This document shows, piece after piece, positions 23,891 through 36,179 of a DNA stretch of 64,000 nt. The notes under the pieces were generated by a model, which saw only the letters and a program-made list of their open reading frames with translations, had not been told where the DNA came from and ran no database searches. The stretch's first letter is position 1, and each line of letters opens with the position of its first letter. Origin of the DNA: Juglans regia (lineage: Eukaryota; Streptophyta; Magnoliopsida; Fagales; Juglandaceae). The translations under genes were made by a program, and so were the position numbers. Where the stretch lies: positions 7,324,243 to 7,388,242 of the forward strand of contig NC_049907.1 in the NCBI RefSeq assembly GCF_001411555.2, written 5' to 3'.

Positions 23891-24845
23891 AAATTAGAAC
23901 GGAATAATAGCACAGCAACATCCCTATCATTTTCCATACCAAAAAATCAGCTGTTGTAGGCATAAATTCGGCTTTAAGAGGGCCCAAACAAGAAAAGTTA
24001 TTATAATAAGGCTGCTGCAGCCTGCAAGGACAATTCGGCATGCCCCCCATCTCCCTCGTTATCATATTTCATTTCTGATAAAAATAAATAAATACTTCTG
24101 CTTTTTCATCAATTCTCGAGGTCCATGATTCGATGTCCTTAAAAAATATACGGGACCAGGACCTTTGATCGAATACAAAAGTGGACATATTTCTTCAGTA
24201 TTTAATAATTAATTTTTCACACTGAAATTGATACCAATTTCTTAATAATAAACAGTGAGTGAGTTTTATTTATCTTTAACAGAAAACTTTTTTTTTTTGA
24301 TAAAAACATTTGGTACAAGAGAACGCAGGAAAAGTCATGGGTGGTCAGGTGGTGGGGTTGGTTTTCGAAAAAATTCCATCAATAGTACAGAATTTATATA
24401 TGAGGAAGCCAAGTATAATGCCAGATTCCTTTGGATCCTAGGAATTAATTGGATGTATTATTTTATTTTTGGTTTTTGATTATAACTTTTTTTTTTTTTT
24501 TTTTTTTAACTGGGTCTTTATTTTTCAACCTCAAAACTCAGAATCCACAGTGGTCTGCTGGATTTTCTTTCCAAAGAACAGTGCCATCCCACATCATTAT
24601 AGGGCATAGGCTAACAACCCAAGTGGGTCTGAGTTTATGTCTTTGATTGGTTTCTTAGTTTCTAAAACCATGAATTCTTGATAGAAATCAGAGGAGTTTC
24701 TTTTTTTCACTCCACTGAAGAGCAAATAATATTCATCAGCTGGGTCAGCTTGAAAAGTGGAAACCAGTGCCTTTGGAGTAGGGGGTTGATAACTTGATGA
24801 CCTTCCAAATTCTATAAGATCAGTTAAAGAGTTGCTTGTTGGAAA

Positions 24846-27800
24846 ATGGCTAATGGCTGTCAAACCCGAGATGGGGTGCCAGAGAACCTAAGAAATCAGC
24901 TTGCTGTTGCTGTGAGGAGTATCCAATGGAGTTATGCAATTTTCTGGTCGCAGTCAACAACAGAACAAGGGTACTGCCTCTTTCTTGTTTCGATGTATCG
25001 TTTCCTTTCTTCATTTGGCCATGGTGCTTCATTTCCTTTCGCCAGTTTTCTCTGGTGCAATCTGGCTTCTTTACTTCAATATCAATATTTTTATAGATTC
25101 CTGGAATCTAATATAAATGATCACCGTCTGTGTTTAGTTACTTGGAGAAGTGCCATCCCAAAATGGGAACTTTCCTTTTAAGTCAAAACTCAGAGTAGTC
25201 CTTGTAAATATTGTTTGTTTTTCTGAAACAGATGGTATAAATATGTTATTCTGCAGAAGAAATTGATGAAAGTATGCTAAGTAGCATATGGGTATCTGTT
25301 AAGAGCAGATGCTTGTACCTGCACAGGCTGCAAGTCATTGTTTTCAAGCTCAACAATTTCTTTCTGGTGAAACCTTGACTACCTAGTCCATGAATATGTA
25401 ATTGAAAGTGGTATATAGGAAAGGAAAGTGAGATAACAAGGCACCCGCTTGAGCTTAAATCCATCTCAAAAGCTATTTCCTTCTTGTAAAGAATATATCT
25501 TGAAAAGGAAAGTTGAAAATTTGTAAAATGAAAATTTGAAAATGAAATTTGAAACTGTTTGTAGAGGCGAATGTTATTGTTTGGCCAGGAATTCAAACAA
25601 TTTATAACCATGTGCAATAATGCCCCTAGGTACATGTGGTTCACTTAAACAAATACCTTTTGACATAAAATACTCAAGGTACATGTGTTTTCCTTCATAT
25701 TTTTTGTTGCTTACTTAAGGCGATGTGTTGTGATTAATATTTTCAGGGTACTGGAATGGGCTGATGGGTACTATAATGGTGATATCAAAACTAGAAAAAC
25801 AGTCCAAGCCATGGAACTTAAGGCTGATAAAATAGGCTTACAGAGAAGCCAGCAATTGAGAGAGCTTTTCCAGTCTCTCTTGGAAGGTGAAACCGAACAA
25901 GCAGCTAAAAGGCCCTCAGCAGCATTGTCACCGGAGGATCTCACAGATGCTGAGTGGTATTACTTGGTTTGCATGTCCTTTGTCTTCAGTCCTGGCCAAG
26001 GGTACCTATCTTTTTCTCTGATAAGATGGATATATTATTAAACAGTACATCCTGATTTAATTTTCTTAATCAGTTCCATTAGTTTATACTTCATATTTTT
26101 CCTACTTTGATATTTCGATCATTCTTCCTGCTTTTCTTGCACAGTTTGCCAGGAAGGGCACTAGCAAATGGTCAAACCATCTGGTTATGCAATGCTCAAT
26201 ATGCAGACAGCAAAGTATTCTCTAGATCTTTGCTAGCCAAGGTTGGTTTTCCTTGGCAGATATCTGTTTCAAATTTGTGACTGTTTCAGTTGGTAATTTA
26301 GTCAATTCATATTGCAAGCAGCTAAAGAAACTGACTTTCTGTGTTTCTCTGTAAACTTGTTTTCATGTAACTGCGAATTGATCAATGCTTTCAGAGCGCA
26401 TCTATTCAGGTATGATAATTTGTCTTTGTAAATCTATAACATAACTGTAACCTTTACTACTTGGGCAATATCCTTTTGTACTTTTTGAAAATAGTTTCTG
26501 TTTTCATAATTGGGATAACACAGGCCACAGTTCAGGTTTTTAGGGTGACTGTCTTTTCTACAATTAAGGATGTCCCAAAATAATATTTAGTTTCATACTT
26601 TATTTGTTCCCTCTGTTGTATGTTAACGTTAGCCATCAGATATGTCCAGAGTACTTAGATTACTTTTGGATTGGAGAGAACAATGTATATATTCTACTGG
26701 GGTTTGCTGGATTTGACTCATTCTACACGCTGTTAGATACCAACACCCTTAACACAGTTTATACAACTTAGGCAGATGCTCAAATCCAGATATGTTTAGG
26801 GCTAGCTAAAATCTAAGATGTTATTACTGTATAATAATTATATTCAGGGAACTATTCCTTCATTTCTGGTTTGGGACATTGTTGTGATATAGTTTGTTGT
26901 GTCTGCTTTGCAGACTGTGGTATGTTTTCCTTATCTGGGGGGTGTGATAGAGCTGGGTGTGACCGAACTGGTAATATTTTTTCGTGGAACTTTTCCTCAT
27001 TGTATACAAATTTAGGCAGCAGTACAACTGATTCTTGTCTGTACTCTGTTAGGTCACTGAGGACCCTAGTCTCCTTCAACACATCAAAGTTTCCTTATTA
27101 GAGTTGTCAAAGCCAATATGTTCCGACAAATCTTCCTCTGTTCCTCATAAAGCAGATGATGACAGAGATCCAATGTGTGCCAAGGTTAATCAGGAAGTAA
27201 TGAACACTTCTCCTTTGGAGAACCTATATTCCCCATCCGAAGAAATCAAGTTTGATCAGGAAGGAATCAATGATTTAGGTGGAAATATCAATGAGGAAAT
27301 CAACATGGATTCTCCTGATGATTGTTCCAATGGCTGCGAGCACAATTACCAGACAGAAGACTCTTTCATGCTTGAAGGTCTAAATGGCGGGGCTTCTCAA
27401 GTTCAGAGCTGGCATGCCATGGATGACGACTTCAGCAATGGAGTTCAAGATTCCATGAATTCCAGCGACTGTATATCTGAAGCTTTTGTGAATCAAGAAA
27501 AGCCTCTCTCTACTCTTAAGCGAGAAGATAACCACACTCATTTGAAGGAACTTCAAAACTCCAATCACACAAGACTAAGTTCCTTGGACCTTGGAGCGGA
27601 TGATGACTTGCAGTACAGAAGAATTCTTTCTTCTATTCTGGGACGCTCACCTCGGTTGATTGAAAAATCATGTTTTCAATATAGTGATTGCAAATCCAGT
27701 TTTCTGAGTTGGAAGAAAGAAGCAATTGGTAGTGCTTATAGGCCACAGATACAGCAGAGAATACTAAAAAATATACTATTCTCGGTCCCTCTTATGTATG

Positions 27801-29495
27801 GTGGTTGCTCTCTTAGGTCCCAGAAAGAAAGTGGTGGAAAAGATTGGCTTTGGAAATTGGAAAGGGATGATATTTGCATGGGACATGTTTTGTCAGGCAA
27901 TAGAAGAGAGAATGAAAACTTTCTGGTCCTCAGGTCAATGGTTCCTTCTATCACTGAGGTAATTCAATTGCGATTTTCTGGAGGTTATATTAACCTTGGC
28001 CATGACTAAAAAGATCATATTCTTTTCTAGGATTCTTTCACTTTTGAAAAAAATTCTCTCCTTTTTTGTGGAAGTCTCTCTTTTTGTTTTTTTTGTTTGT
28101 TTGTTTTTGTATTTTGTCTTTAGTGAATGGAAGTCTCAAATATTCAAAGCTCGTGCTTCAAAAAATGAAATCTTTGATAAAATGCATTTATGTTCTTTGG
28201 TTTGCCAAGTGATAAAATGGTGGGGCTTGGAATGAGTTGTAGACTGATACATTCAGTGTTAGATTCTGCACAAGGAGTTCCCCTGTATTGCCTGATACAT
28301 GGTTCTAATGGGTTGAGTCATGTATCCAGGTTCTACTCCCCAGAGATGGGTCCAGTTGGCCATGCCTTTATGAGGTCTCACGTTAAAAAAAAAAGAAAAT
28401 TATGTTGTCTGGTTTATTCACAAGTACCGACAGTGCAGTAATTTCTCAAATTATTTCCTGCGAGTCAACTGAATTGAGTTTCCCTCTATGTTTTATTCTA
28501 ATGTACTGGATCATGCTTACGCAGATTAACAAAGCATCGATTCTTAAAGACACAATCAAATACCTGAAAGAGCTTGAGGCAAGGGTAGAAGAGTTGGAAT
28601 CTTGCATGGCTTCAGTAGATTTTGAAGCAAGAGCCAGAAGGAAATACCTTGATATAGTAGAGCAGATTTCTGATAATTATGATAGGACAAAGATTGATAA
28701 TGGCAGGAAACCTTGGATAAACAAGAGGAAGGCTTGTGACATGGATGAAACTGACCCAGAACTCAATGAAGCTGTTCCTGAAGATGGCCTGCCATTAGAT
28801 GTGAAAGTCAGCATAAAAGAGCAGGAGGTTCTGATAGAGATGAGATGCCCTTACAGGGAATATATTTTGCTCGATGTCATGGATGCGATAAATAATCTGC
28901 ATTTGGATGCATACTCAGTTCAATCATCTTCTCCTAATGGCATTCTGACATTGACCTTAAAATCTAAGGTTTGGCCTTCTTGCTTATGTAGGGAGACTTC
29001 AGTGACTCCCCTCTGTGGCTGTTTTTTTTTTTTTTTTTAATTTTTTTAAATTTTTATTAACGTCCATAATTTAGGACAATCAGGATGCCTTTGGACATTT
29101 TCTTCAATGAATAATGAATTCTGATGGTAGGTATTATGATTTCTAATGAAAAAATAAAGTGAAGGTGATAAGGTACTGGTTAAATCTTACTTATATAAAA
29201 AAGGTACTGGTTAACTTTGCTCTCATTCTGTAAAAGTACTAGCTAGTATCTACTTCATTTTGTATGACTTCAAAATGATATCCGTTATTTGCTGCACCCT
29301 ATACAAATATCCATTAAGGAAAATCTCAGAACCATATTGACCATTAGAAGTTAATTTTCCTTTGAAGTTGCTTCAAAATTCAATATCAACAATTGATTTT
29401 GATTCTTTTCAACTTGGTTTCAGTTTCGAGGAGCAGCAACTGCACCGGTGGGAATGATCAAACAAGCACTTTGGAAAATTGCTTGTAAGTGTTGA
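24846..29495 (+). CDS. GL3: bHLH transcription factor, GLABRA3/EGL3-type
   Basis: Eight exons: 24846-24970, 25747-26001, 26145-26241, 26395-26409, 26914-26970, 27053-27958, 28525-28968, 29424-29495, all GT-AG and in frame, giving 656 aa (Arabidopsis GL3 is about 640). The N-terminal bHLH-MYC_N domain (about residues 14-200) has the family words VRSIQWSYAIFW, GYYNGDIKTRKTVQ, LTDAEWYYLVCMSFVF and the 15-nt microexon SASIQ. Residues 200-455 are acidic. The bHLH spans about 460-510. The C-terminal ACT-like domain (about 570-650) ends GMIKQALWKIACKC. Such proteins join R2R3-MYB and WD40 partners to control trichome, root-hair or flavonoid genes in the nucleus. The basic region is abnormal: SGNRRENENF replaces the usual SERRRREKLNERF, with loss of the E-box-reading Glu. 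The frame is otherwise intact. Confidence 0.93.
26395..26409 (+). other. 15-nt microexon (SASIQ) of the GL3-like gene
   Basis: Preceded by TTTCAG and followed by GTATGA. It keeps phase 0 and restores the family sequence LLAK-SASIQ-TVVCFP between exons 3 and 5. Confidence 0.9.
28225..28400 (+). repeat. SINE-like insertion in GL3 intron 6 (tentative)
   Basis: A GC-richer block in an AT-rich intron ends in GAGGTCTCACGTT plus an A run. It contains CCAGGTTCTACTCCCC, resembling a Pol III box B. Box A and a target duplication were not convincing. Confidence 0.3.
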
Positions 29496-29499
29496 GAAG

Positions 29500-32375
29500 C
29501 AATATTGAAGATAATTATTGTCAACTCTAATATTTAGGATTTCTCGGGCTAGTAGTCATAGTTTCTTGAGTTGTTGTGTAGTTATAATTGGAGAACTTTG
29601 ATCTTCTACCTAACATGCATTCCAAAATAACTTCTCAACCTTAAGTAGCAAATGAGCTTGACCAATGGCTTGTTTGAATGCTTGAGAATGAAACCCTTCA
29701 ATGTAATTTATGTACCATCAGCTAATGTTTGAACCTCTCATTGAAGTGCTTTAACTTGTATGATAGTTTGTTCGGTTTCGTCATGGAATTTAGCTAATTG
29801 TTCTTAATGTAAGTGCTAATAAATTCTACTTTTCTTAACATTAATGTGCATCTTTCTTCGTTCTCGGTTGCCTAGGGAGAGGAACGATCTTAATTTTTAC
29901 TGATATTCTGCAGCATACCAATCCTCATACTAATAACAAGAGAATGCTTGCAAAGCTTTCTAGATAACTCATACAATTTATGTGCTTGTTTAGAGCCCTT
30001 GTGCATATAACTCTGTATCTGCATCAACACAAGAATTAAACTGATTATCTTTTGAGGAATGTACCTGGCTATCCATTGAAAAGGGGAACAAATTTGATAA
30101 CTTTCTGGCTGAAAATTAAGAAAATCCTCACATATTTTTACTCCAGATTTTTTATTGCTGTTCTTTTTTCCATCATGCATACAGTATGGTTACTCAACTT
30201 TTTCTTTGCAAGATGTTTAAAAATTGTAAGTATTTATATACTAAAATCTAATTTTGAAGTACATATCCAATCCCCCAACAAATGAAAATCCATTACTAGA
30301 ATGCAGGCAAATGGTACTTTGACTAACCTATGAATAGATTAGATTAACCTATGAATAGAATCAAATTAGCAATTATTTATGGAGGATATCATTGACTATA
30401 TGGAGGATTGGAAATTGAAATTCAATTATTTATGAGCCAAACATACATTTTGCGTCGTCCATCTATCAAACCTTTTATACTAATTTGCAGCTCAAACTAT
30501 CAAAATTAACATTATATTTTTAGGCCTGGTTTAGTTACACAGATAAAATCATCTCATCTCATATAATGATTATAATTTTTTTAAATTTTTATACAAAATA
30601 TATAAAAAAAAAAAAAATCAATTTTTTTAAATTTTAAAATAAAAATAATATTAAAAAATAATATTCTAATAATATTTTATTTAATTTTTAACCAAATGAG
30701 CGCGAGAACTAAAAGCTTAAAATTAGAATCTAACTATTAAAATTGTATTACTTTTACTTTAGTTTTGATCCATTTTAATGGTCAAAATTAGATGTGGATG
30801 CTATTTATTATTATTATTATTATAATTTAATGGTGAAATATGTCAGTTTTAATAATCTTAAATGCAGAAGTTACGTATCAAAGTGTATTTTCCCCTTATT
30901 TATCTCATATTGGTCTGCGAAAAAGTGACAAGTTGTCAACTTCATTCACTAGGAAATTAATCAATATATATATATATATATATTGAAATTAATGCTTGAA
31001 GAAACAATAAAAGATTAAAATTTAGATGAAGCAGCACCAAATTCCATGTCGTAGGCCCCACAGTTACATTCATGGTTGTTAGTTCGATATTCCAAGCTAG
31101 CTGGAGTATATATAAATATATATATATATATATATAATATGAACATGTGACCTGCATTTAATCAAATTTGTAATGCTGAATGATGTCTCATCTGCACTAA
31201 ATGTATAATGCATTTTCCACTTTATACACAAATTATTTTTTATTTATTTTTTAATTTTTTGCAGCCTTCTTTGGCGGCTAACACATCTATCTCTTTTCAA
31301 AATTGGATTATCTTCAGTCAGGAAGCTAGACTGGATCTCTATTCCTAGTTGACAAGAAAGAAAGTAGAGGTGTACATGGCAACTTAATGCTGGTCGTTCA
31401 TATTATGGCCAAAACAGCTTAATCAATTGAACCTGAGACCATTTTGTGAGGAACTCAACTCTTCTAATTCAAAAACCTTGGGAATATCAGACAACCAACT
31501 AGAATGAAAAAGATGTATCTGACTTCATCTTCCTCAAATGATGGATGTTATATATATATATGAAACTTATAAACTTCAATAGGAGATTAAAATAAAATAA
31601 TGGAAAGGAATCATTCCTATTTTATAAGGTCTTGTTTTCTTTGGAGCTAAGGGATTCCTAAAGTCTTCGAAAATGTATTTTGCAAATTTCGTGCAAGCTC
31701 TTTAAAAAAATAGATCCAACCGGGAAAAAATTCAATAATTTTATGGTGGATTCCATTTTTTTCAAAGGGTTTGCACGCTCCAGACTTATGTCTAGCATTA
31801 CTTGCCAGAAATAAATCCTTTATCTAAGGTTTACTTCCATTCTCTGGCGTGAGCTCCATTGATTTGGGGGAGGTTGGTTAAATTGATCAAGTGCATTTCT
31901 TCTTTCCCAAACCCACATGGTGGACTGAAATTAACAAATAAAAGACTTTAGAGCTGCTTTGTGGCTAGCTTTTATTCTATCTCCATTCACTGATAAGTAC
32001 ATAAATTCATGAATAAAAATAATATATGATACAAATGCACAAGTTGGAAGGTTGGAATTCCAACTGTACAAGCTCTTCCCCTATCAACAACCAACAGGTC
32101 AAAGCTTTCCAAACTCAACTAACTCCCACTCTGTTTTCTTCCACCATAAAAATAATAAATAAAACAGAAGGAGAAAGTGGAACTTACAAATTCAGTGACC
32201 ACCATCACATACTTTTTTTTTTTTTTTCTCCTTCTCTCTTTCTCTCTTCTGAGCACTAACATCACATACAGAAAAGCATCTAAAGAAACCTTGTCTGCAC
32301 TAATATCTTGACAACTAACAAATGAAAAGTTCACATATATATGATCAACACACATTAAAAGCAGCTTTATATTTC
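29500..32375. other. Intergenic region between the GL3-like and dioxygenase genes
   Basis: Expected to start with the GL3 3' UTR; no polyadenylation site was fixed. 30535-30710 is a degenerate TGAGATGAG-family MITE (GGTTTAGTTACACAG ... TTAACCAAATGAGC ends). (TA)n runs lie at about 30965, 31108 and 31550. No other gene was supported. Confidence 0.5.
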
Positions 32376-32380
32376 AACCA

Positions 32381-33457
32381 TCAAATCTGGAGTCCTATCC
32401 CAGCAAAATCTCTGACAGTAAACCCAACCTTTTCAAACTTCCCCCTCTCATTGCTCTCTCTGAATTTCAAGTAGTCTAAGGAGACAAATGGCTTGTAAAG
32501 CCTCATATTTCCTTCTCCAATCACTTCATCTGGTGCTGTGATCACCTTTTCATCCTCAAAGCACCAAAAGAAAGCTAGAGAAAAGCGGTTTGCAGGCTGT
32601 TTTAAAATGACCCGATGTTCAGATGACCTGAACTTGTGATTGCTCCAAGCTTGCAACATATCTCCTATGTTCACCACTAGGGTCCCCTGACATGGCCTTA
32701 TGTCCATCCACTTTCCTTCCTTTGATCTCACTTGAAGCCCTCCTATTTCATCTTGATAGACAATTGTAACACAGCTCATATCAGTATGCATTCCCAGCCC
32801 TTCAACCTCATCTTCCAAACTATCTGGTGGAGAGTAGTTATTTATTCTCAAATATCCATGGCAGTTGTTGAATTCAGATTCATAGTACTCCTCAAATCCT
32901 TCCCCTAAGCTCATCAGCAATATCTTTATGATTATCTTTGACAACACTGCCATCTTGCTTCCATATTCCTGTAATATATCACTATCAGAAGAAGAGATAG
33001 TTAAGTGGAAGAAAAGTAATTATCAACTATGAAAAGAAATAGGCATAAAAAAGGATAATCAGAAGTAGGAAGACGAAGAGGATTGCAGTCTTCCTATATA
33101 CCTGAATTCAGAGTTCTGTTCAACAAAGAGTATATTTGCAGAACTTTGAGCAGAGGCAAAGAAGTTTGGTCCAGCAACTCTAAGGCTCTCGAAGTATGGA
33201 GAGGCTATGAAATGGGGAGTATAAGTTTTAACAGAAGAGAAAGGACCCAGCTTAAGTTTAGTGTCAGAAGGGAGGCTGAAGAGCTCTTTTGAGAGCATAT
33301 AGAGTTTGCTGTAAAGATCTATGGAGATTCCATGATTAATTATGTGGAAGAAACCCCACTTTTTGCAGGCTTCTGCTAGGAAGGACAGGGAAGATGGGTG
33401 TACTGGTTGAGAAATATCCACGATGGGAAGTTCTACAGAAGTTTGGGATTCAGACAT
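32381..33457 (-). CDS. 2-oxoglutarate/Fe(II)-dependent dioxygenase, gibberellin 20-oxidase-like
   Basis: Two exons on the minus strand: 33457-33102 and 32981-32381, 318 aa. The acceptor at 32982 was chosen over the nearer CAG at 32969 because only it keeps frame (EFS-DILQEYGSKM). The N-terminal DIOX_N part has ELPIVDISQP and WGFFHIINHGI. The C-terminal 2OG-FeII domain has the iron ligands H184 and D186 (MHTD) and H241 (SSEHRVI), and the 2-oxoglutarate-binding R251-x-S253 (RFSLAFF). All catalytic residues are present. The family hydroxylates or oxidises small molecules in the cytosol; these 'GA20ox-like' proteins are a separate group whose substrate I cannot name. An in-frame ATG at 33484 would add 9 residues, but a TATA-like box at 33506-33514 favours 33457. 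Confidence 0.9.
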
Positions 33458-33505
33458 AATGCATAGAATATAGAGAAAAGGCATGGTTTGTCCACCTAGT
33501 GAGGC

Positions 33506-33514
33506 TATTAAATA
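33506..33514 (-). promoter_or_regulatory. TATA-like box of the dioxygenase gene
   Basis: TATTTAATA on the minus strand, about 50 bp upstream of the preferred ATG (33457) and only about 22 bp before the alternative ATG (33484). The usual 25-32-bp spacing to the start site would place transcription start between the two ATGs. Confidence 0.45.
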
Positions 33515-33519
33515 GATGG

Positions 33520-35260
33520 TTGGTTAGAAGCTTATGAAGAGAGACGCGTGCACAAGCATGTGGACAAAGAGAGTTTGAGAGAAACAGTTATACAATCATA
33601 CTATATGCAAAATTAGCATCAATATTGAGATCAGAGAAGTATTACCATGTAATTAAGTGATGCAAAACAATATAGAAGTCAGTGCACAAAGCAGACCTAC
33701 TTGTGTATGTGCTGGACTTTTGATATTAGTTACAAACACCCGCATGATATACGACTGATTATAGACTAATCTGAAGGTGATTATAGATTAATCTGGAGGA
33801 CATGGCTGATCAAGAAAAAAACATCTACCTTGAAAATTTTATATGTTATAGATTTACACCAAAATGAAAATAATGCCAGCCATGCATCCTTAAAAGAATG
33901 GAAGATTAGACTGATGTGCCATTTGAAAAAAAAATGTTTACATCAGAACAGAACTTAGATTGTAATGAAAACGAGGCTACCATTAAGATTTGACTATATT
34001 TTGCTTTTATTTTACGTTGTTTAAGGAAGCAAGTCAACGTGAGCTTAAACTAATTTAATTTGCAGTTATTTGGAGCAAAGACAGGCTGTTAAGTGGGTAG
34101 GCTGCCTGCCTTTGAGCATTTAAGATTTAACTTGTATTCTGTTTCTTCTTGGATTCTTGTGAAGAAAGGTATGACCATCCTTGCTTCTTGCTACAAACAA
34201 TCAAAATACAAGTACGTGCATATATACCCTTTATCAATCCCATTAACATGAATTTTGGATCTAAATGGAGGCTTGAAACAGCTGGAGATTGAAATGTTTG
34301 ACACATCATTCTATTTTTCTCTATTTTATATTTGAGTTATGCCTGGCATCCCTTGATTCAAAATCCTAGTTCTGTCATCTTGGCAGTCCAGTCTCCCATT
34401 GAGCAACTGAAAGGCTATCCATGGTTGTTACATTCTTGAAACAAAAGCAAGATCATGTCAAGTTGGAGCTAAAATGGGGCCATGTTGTCTATTGAACCAT
34501 GATGAAACTTGAAGACAAGATTAGCCTTTCAAAAATAAGTTAATTATATAAACATTTTATTAGTAGGATCCTCACTTTCTTCCAATGGACCATCCACAAG
34601 AACATCATTAATTCCCATTTGAATGTCATATGAGGGGGTTGGTTTCACACCAATGCAAATCTGTTGGCCACATCCTTGTGGAATATGCACTAACACCAAT
34701 AAGATTTGAAGAAGCATTCAAGTTAGGTAACTTTCCTCCAAAATTAATAATCTTGCAATTTGATGACCTTGTCGTTTCCTTTATAAAAGATTTCTAGATA
34801 TCGAATTCTCAATATTTTCAACTCTTTACGAATCGAAAAAGATAAGTCACGAGTTTAATTAGAAAAAAAATTTAAAATAAAAATTTATAAATTAACGTAA
34901 CTTATTTTAAAATATCAAATTTATTATATAATTTAAAAAAATTTTACAATCTGAATCACGAAAAACTTCATCGAGTCGAACATTCTCACCTTTCCTTTAA
35001 AAAGTTGGAGGGTGGGAGGCAAAAGCAGTCTAAAGGCCATTTATTATAAAGTCAAGTGAATGGCAGACATAAGCACTTACATCATCCTGTCGCCACTTTA
35101 ATCACCGCCATCCAATTTTCAACCTCAAATTGTTATTTTTGTCCACTACGACACAACGTACTCTTTATTCCTCCCCAATCCATAGCCATACCACACCGTA
35201 TATCCGGTGGGGATACGACATTCCGCTTTATGTTCCCTAATCTGGCGTCTTGAGAGACTA
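33520..35260. other. Intergenic, no gene seen
   Basis: Single-copy-looking AT-rich DNA upstream of the dioxygenase gene. No frame with recognisable similarity, RNA gene or clear repeat ends were found. Confidence 0.55.
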
Positions 35261-35267
35261 GAAAGAG

Positions 35268-35448
35268 TAGGAGACGTTTGGATTCGAAGATGACTTGAGA
35301 TGAGATGAGTTGAGATGAATTGAGATGGATTGTGAATAATAATGAGATGAGTTGTGAATAGTAATGAGATTTGTGAGTTAAAACTGCTGAATAGTAATGA
35401 ATAGTAGTGAGATGAGTTGAGATGTCCTGCGAATCCAAACGTCTCCTA
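35268..35448. mobile_element. 181-bp MITE with perfect 19-bp inverted ends
   Basis: Ends are TAGGAGACGTTTGGATTCG and its exact reverse complement. The interior is made of GAGATGAGTTGAGATGAATT-type repeats and GAATAGTAATGA words. Perfect ends suggest a young copy. A target duplication outside TAG/CTA could not be fixed. Confidence 0.75.
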
Positions 35449-35654
35449 AATCTATTCATAATTTATTTTCTCATAATCTTTTTATTATATTTTGATATAA
35501 CATTAGATGATAAATTTATAAGTTAAATATAATAAATAGTCTTAAATCATCTAATACCACATAATGAGATGATAAGAGTATGATAAAAATTGAGATGATG
35601 AATAACATTACTCGACTAAAAATTCTTGCCCCAACTTTTCAGCCCTTCATGGAA

Positions 35655-36000
35655 TGCCTTAGGCTTGACTTGGATAGTAAAATCCTCTCAACTCATTTTA
35701 TTTCAGCTTAATATCTAAACATAACAAACACAAATAATTTTTTAATTTCAAATTTTTAACATTTTTATCTAATCATTACAACTTTTCTAAACTTAAAAAA
35801 AAAAAATATAAACAATTCGACTTTTTCAAATATCAAAATAAAAATAATATTATAATTTTATAATATTTTTATTCAACTCTTTCTCTCTTTTTCCAAAACC
35901 CCATTAGATGTATAAATTCAAATTATTTTATTACTATTTATAAATTATTTCACTACTATTCATATATAATCTCATCTCATTATCCAAACCAGCACTTTAA
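35655..36000. repeat. Degenerate MITE of the TGAGATGAG family
   Basis: Starts near GGCTTGACTTGGATAGTAAAAT and ends near CTCATCTCATTATCCAAACCAGC. Core words (AACTCATTTTATTTCAG, AAATAAAAATAATATT) match other members. Confidence 0.5.
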
Positions 36001-36179
36001 TCTTTCTCCGAATGCACTGAAAACGTTCACAAAAATTACACATGCACAGCTACTTTTGTTTGAGAGAATTTTTACATGCTCTTAAGTTATAGTTCAATTT
36101 TTTTGTCTTTTTGTCTTTAAGTTATGGTTCTTTCCACAATAAATTAAAGATTCATGTTACGAAAACCCAGATGAGTTTT

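Noticed and set aside
24597..24863. 88-codon minus-strand frame before the bHLH gene
   Set aside because: It overlaps the bHLH start codon region antisense and shows no recognisable domain.
27996..28441. Two ORFs between exons 6 and 7 of the bHLH gene
   Set aside because: They lie in intron 6, have low complexity (Phe/Leu runs) and no similarity; the flanking exons splice in frame without them.
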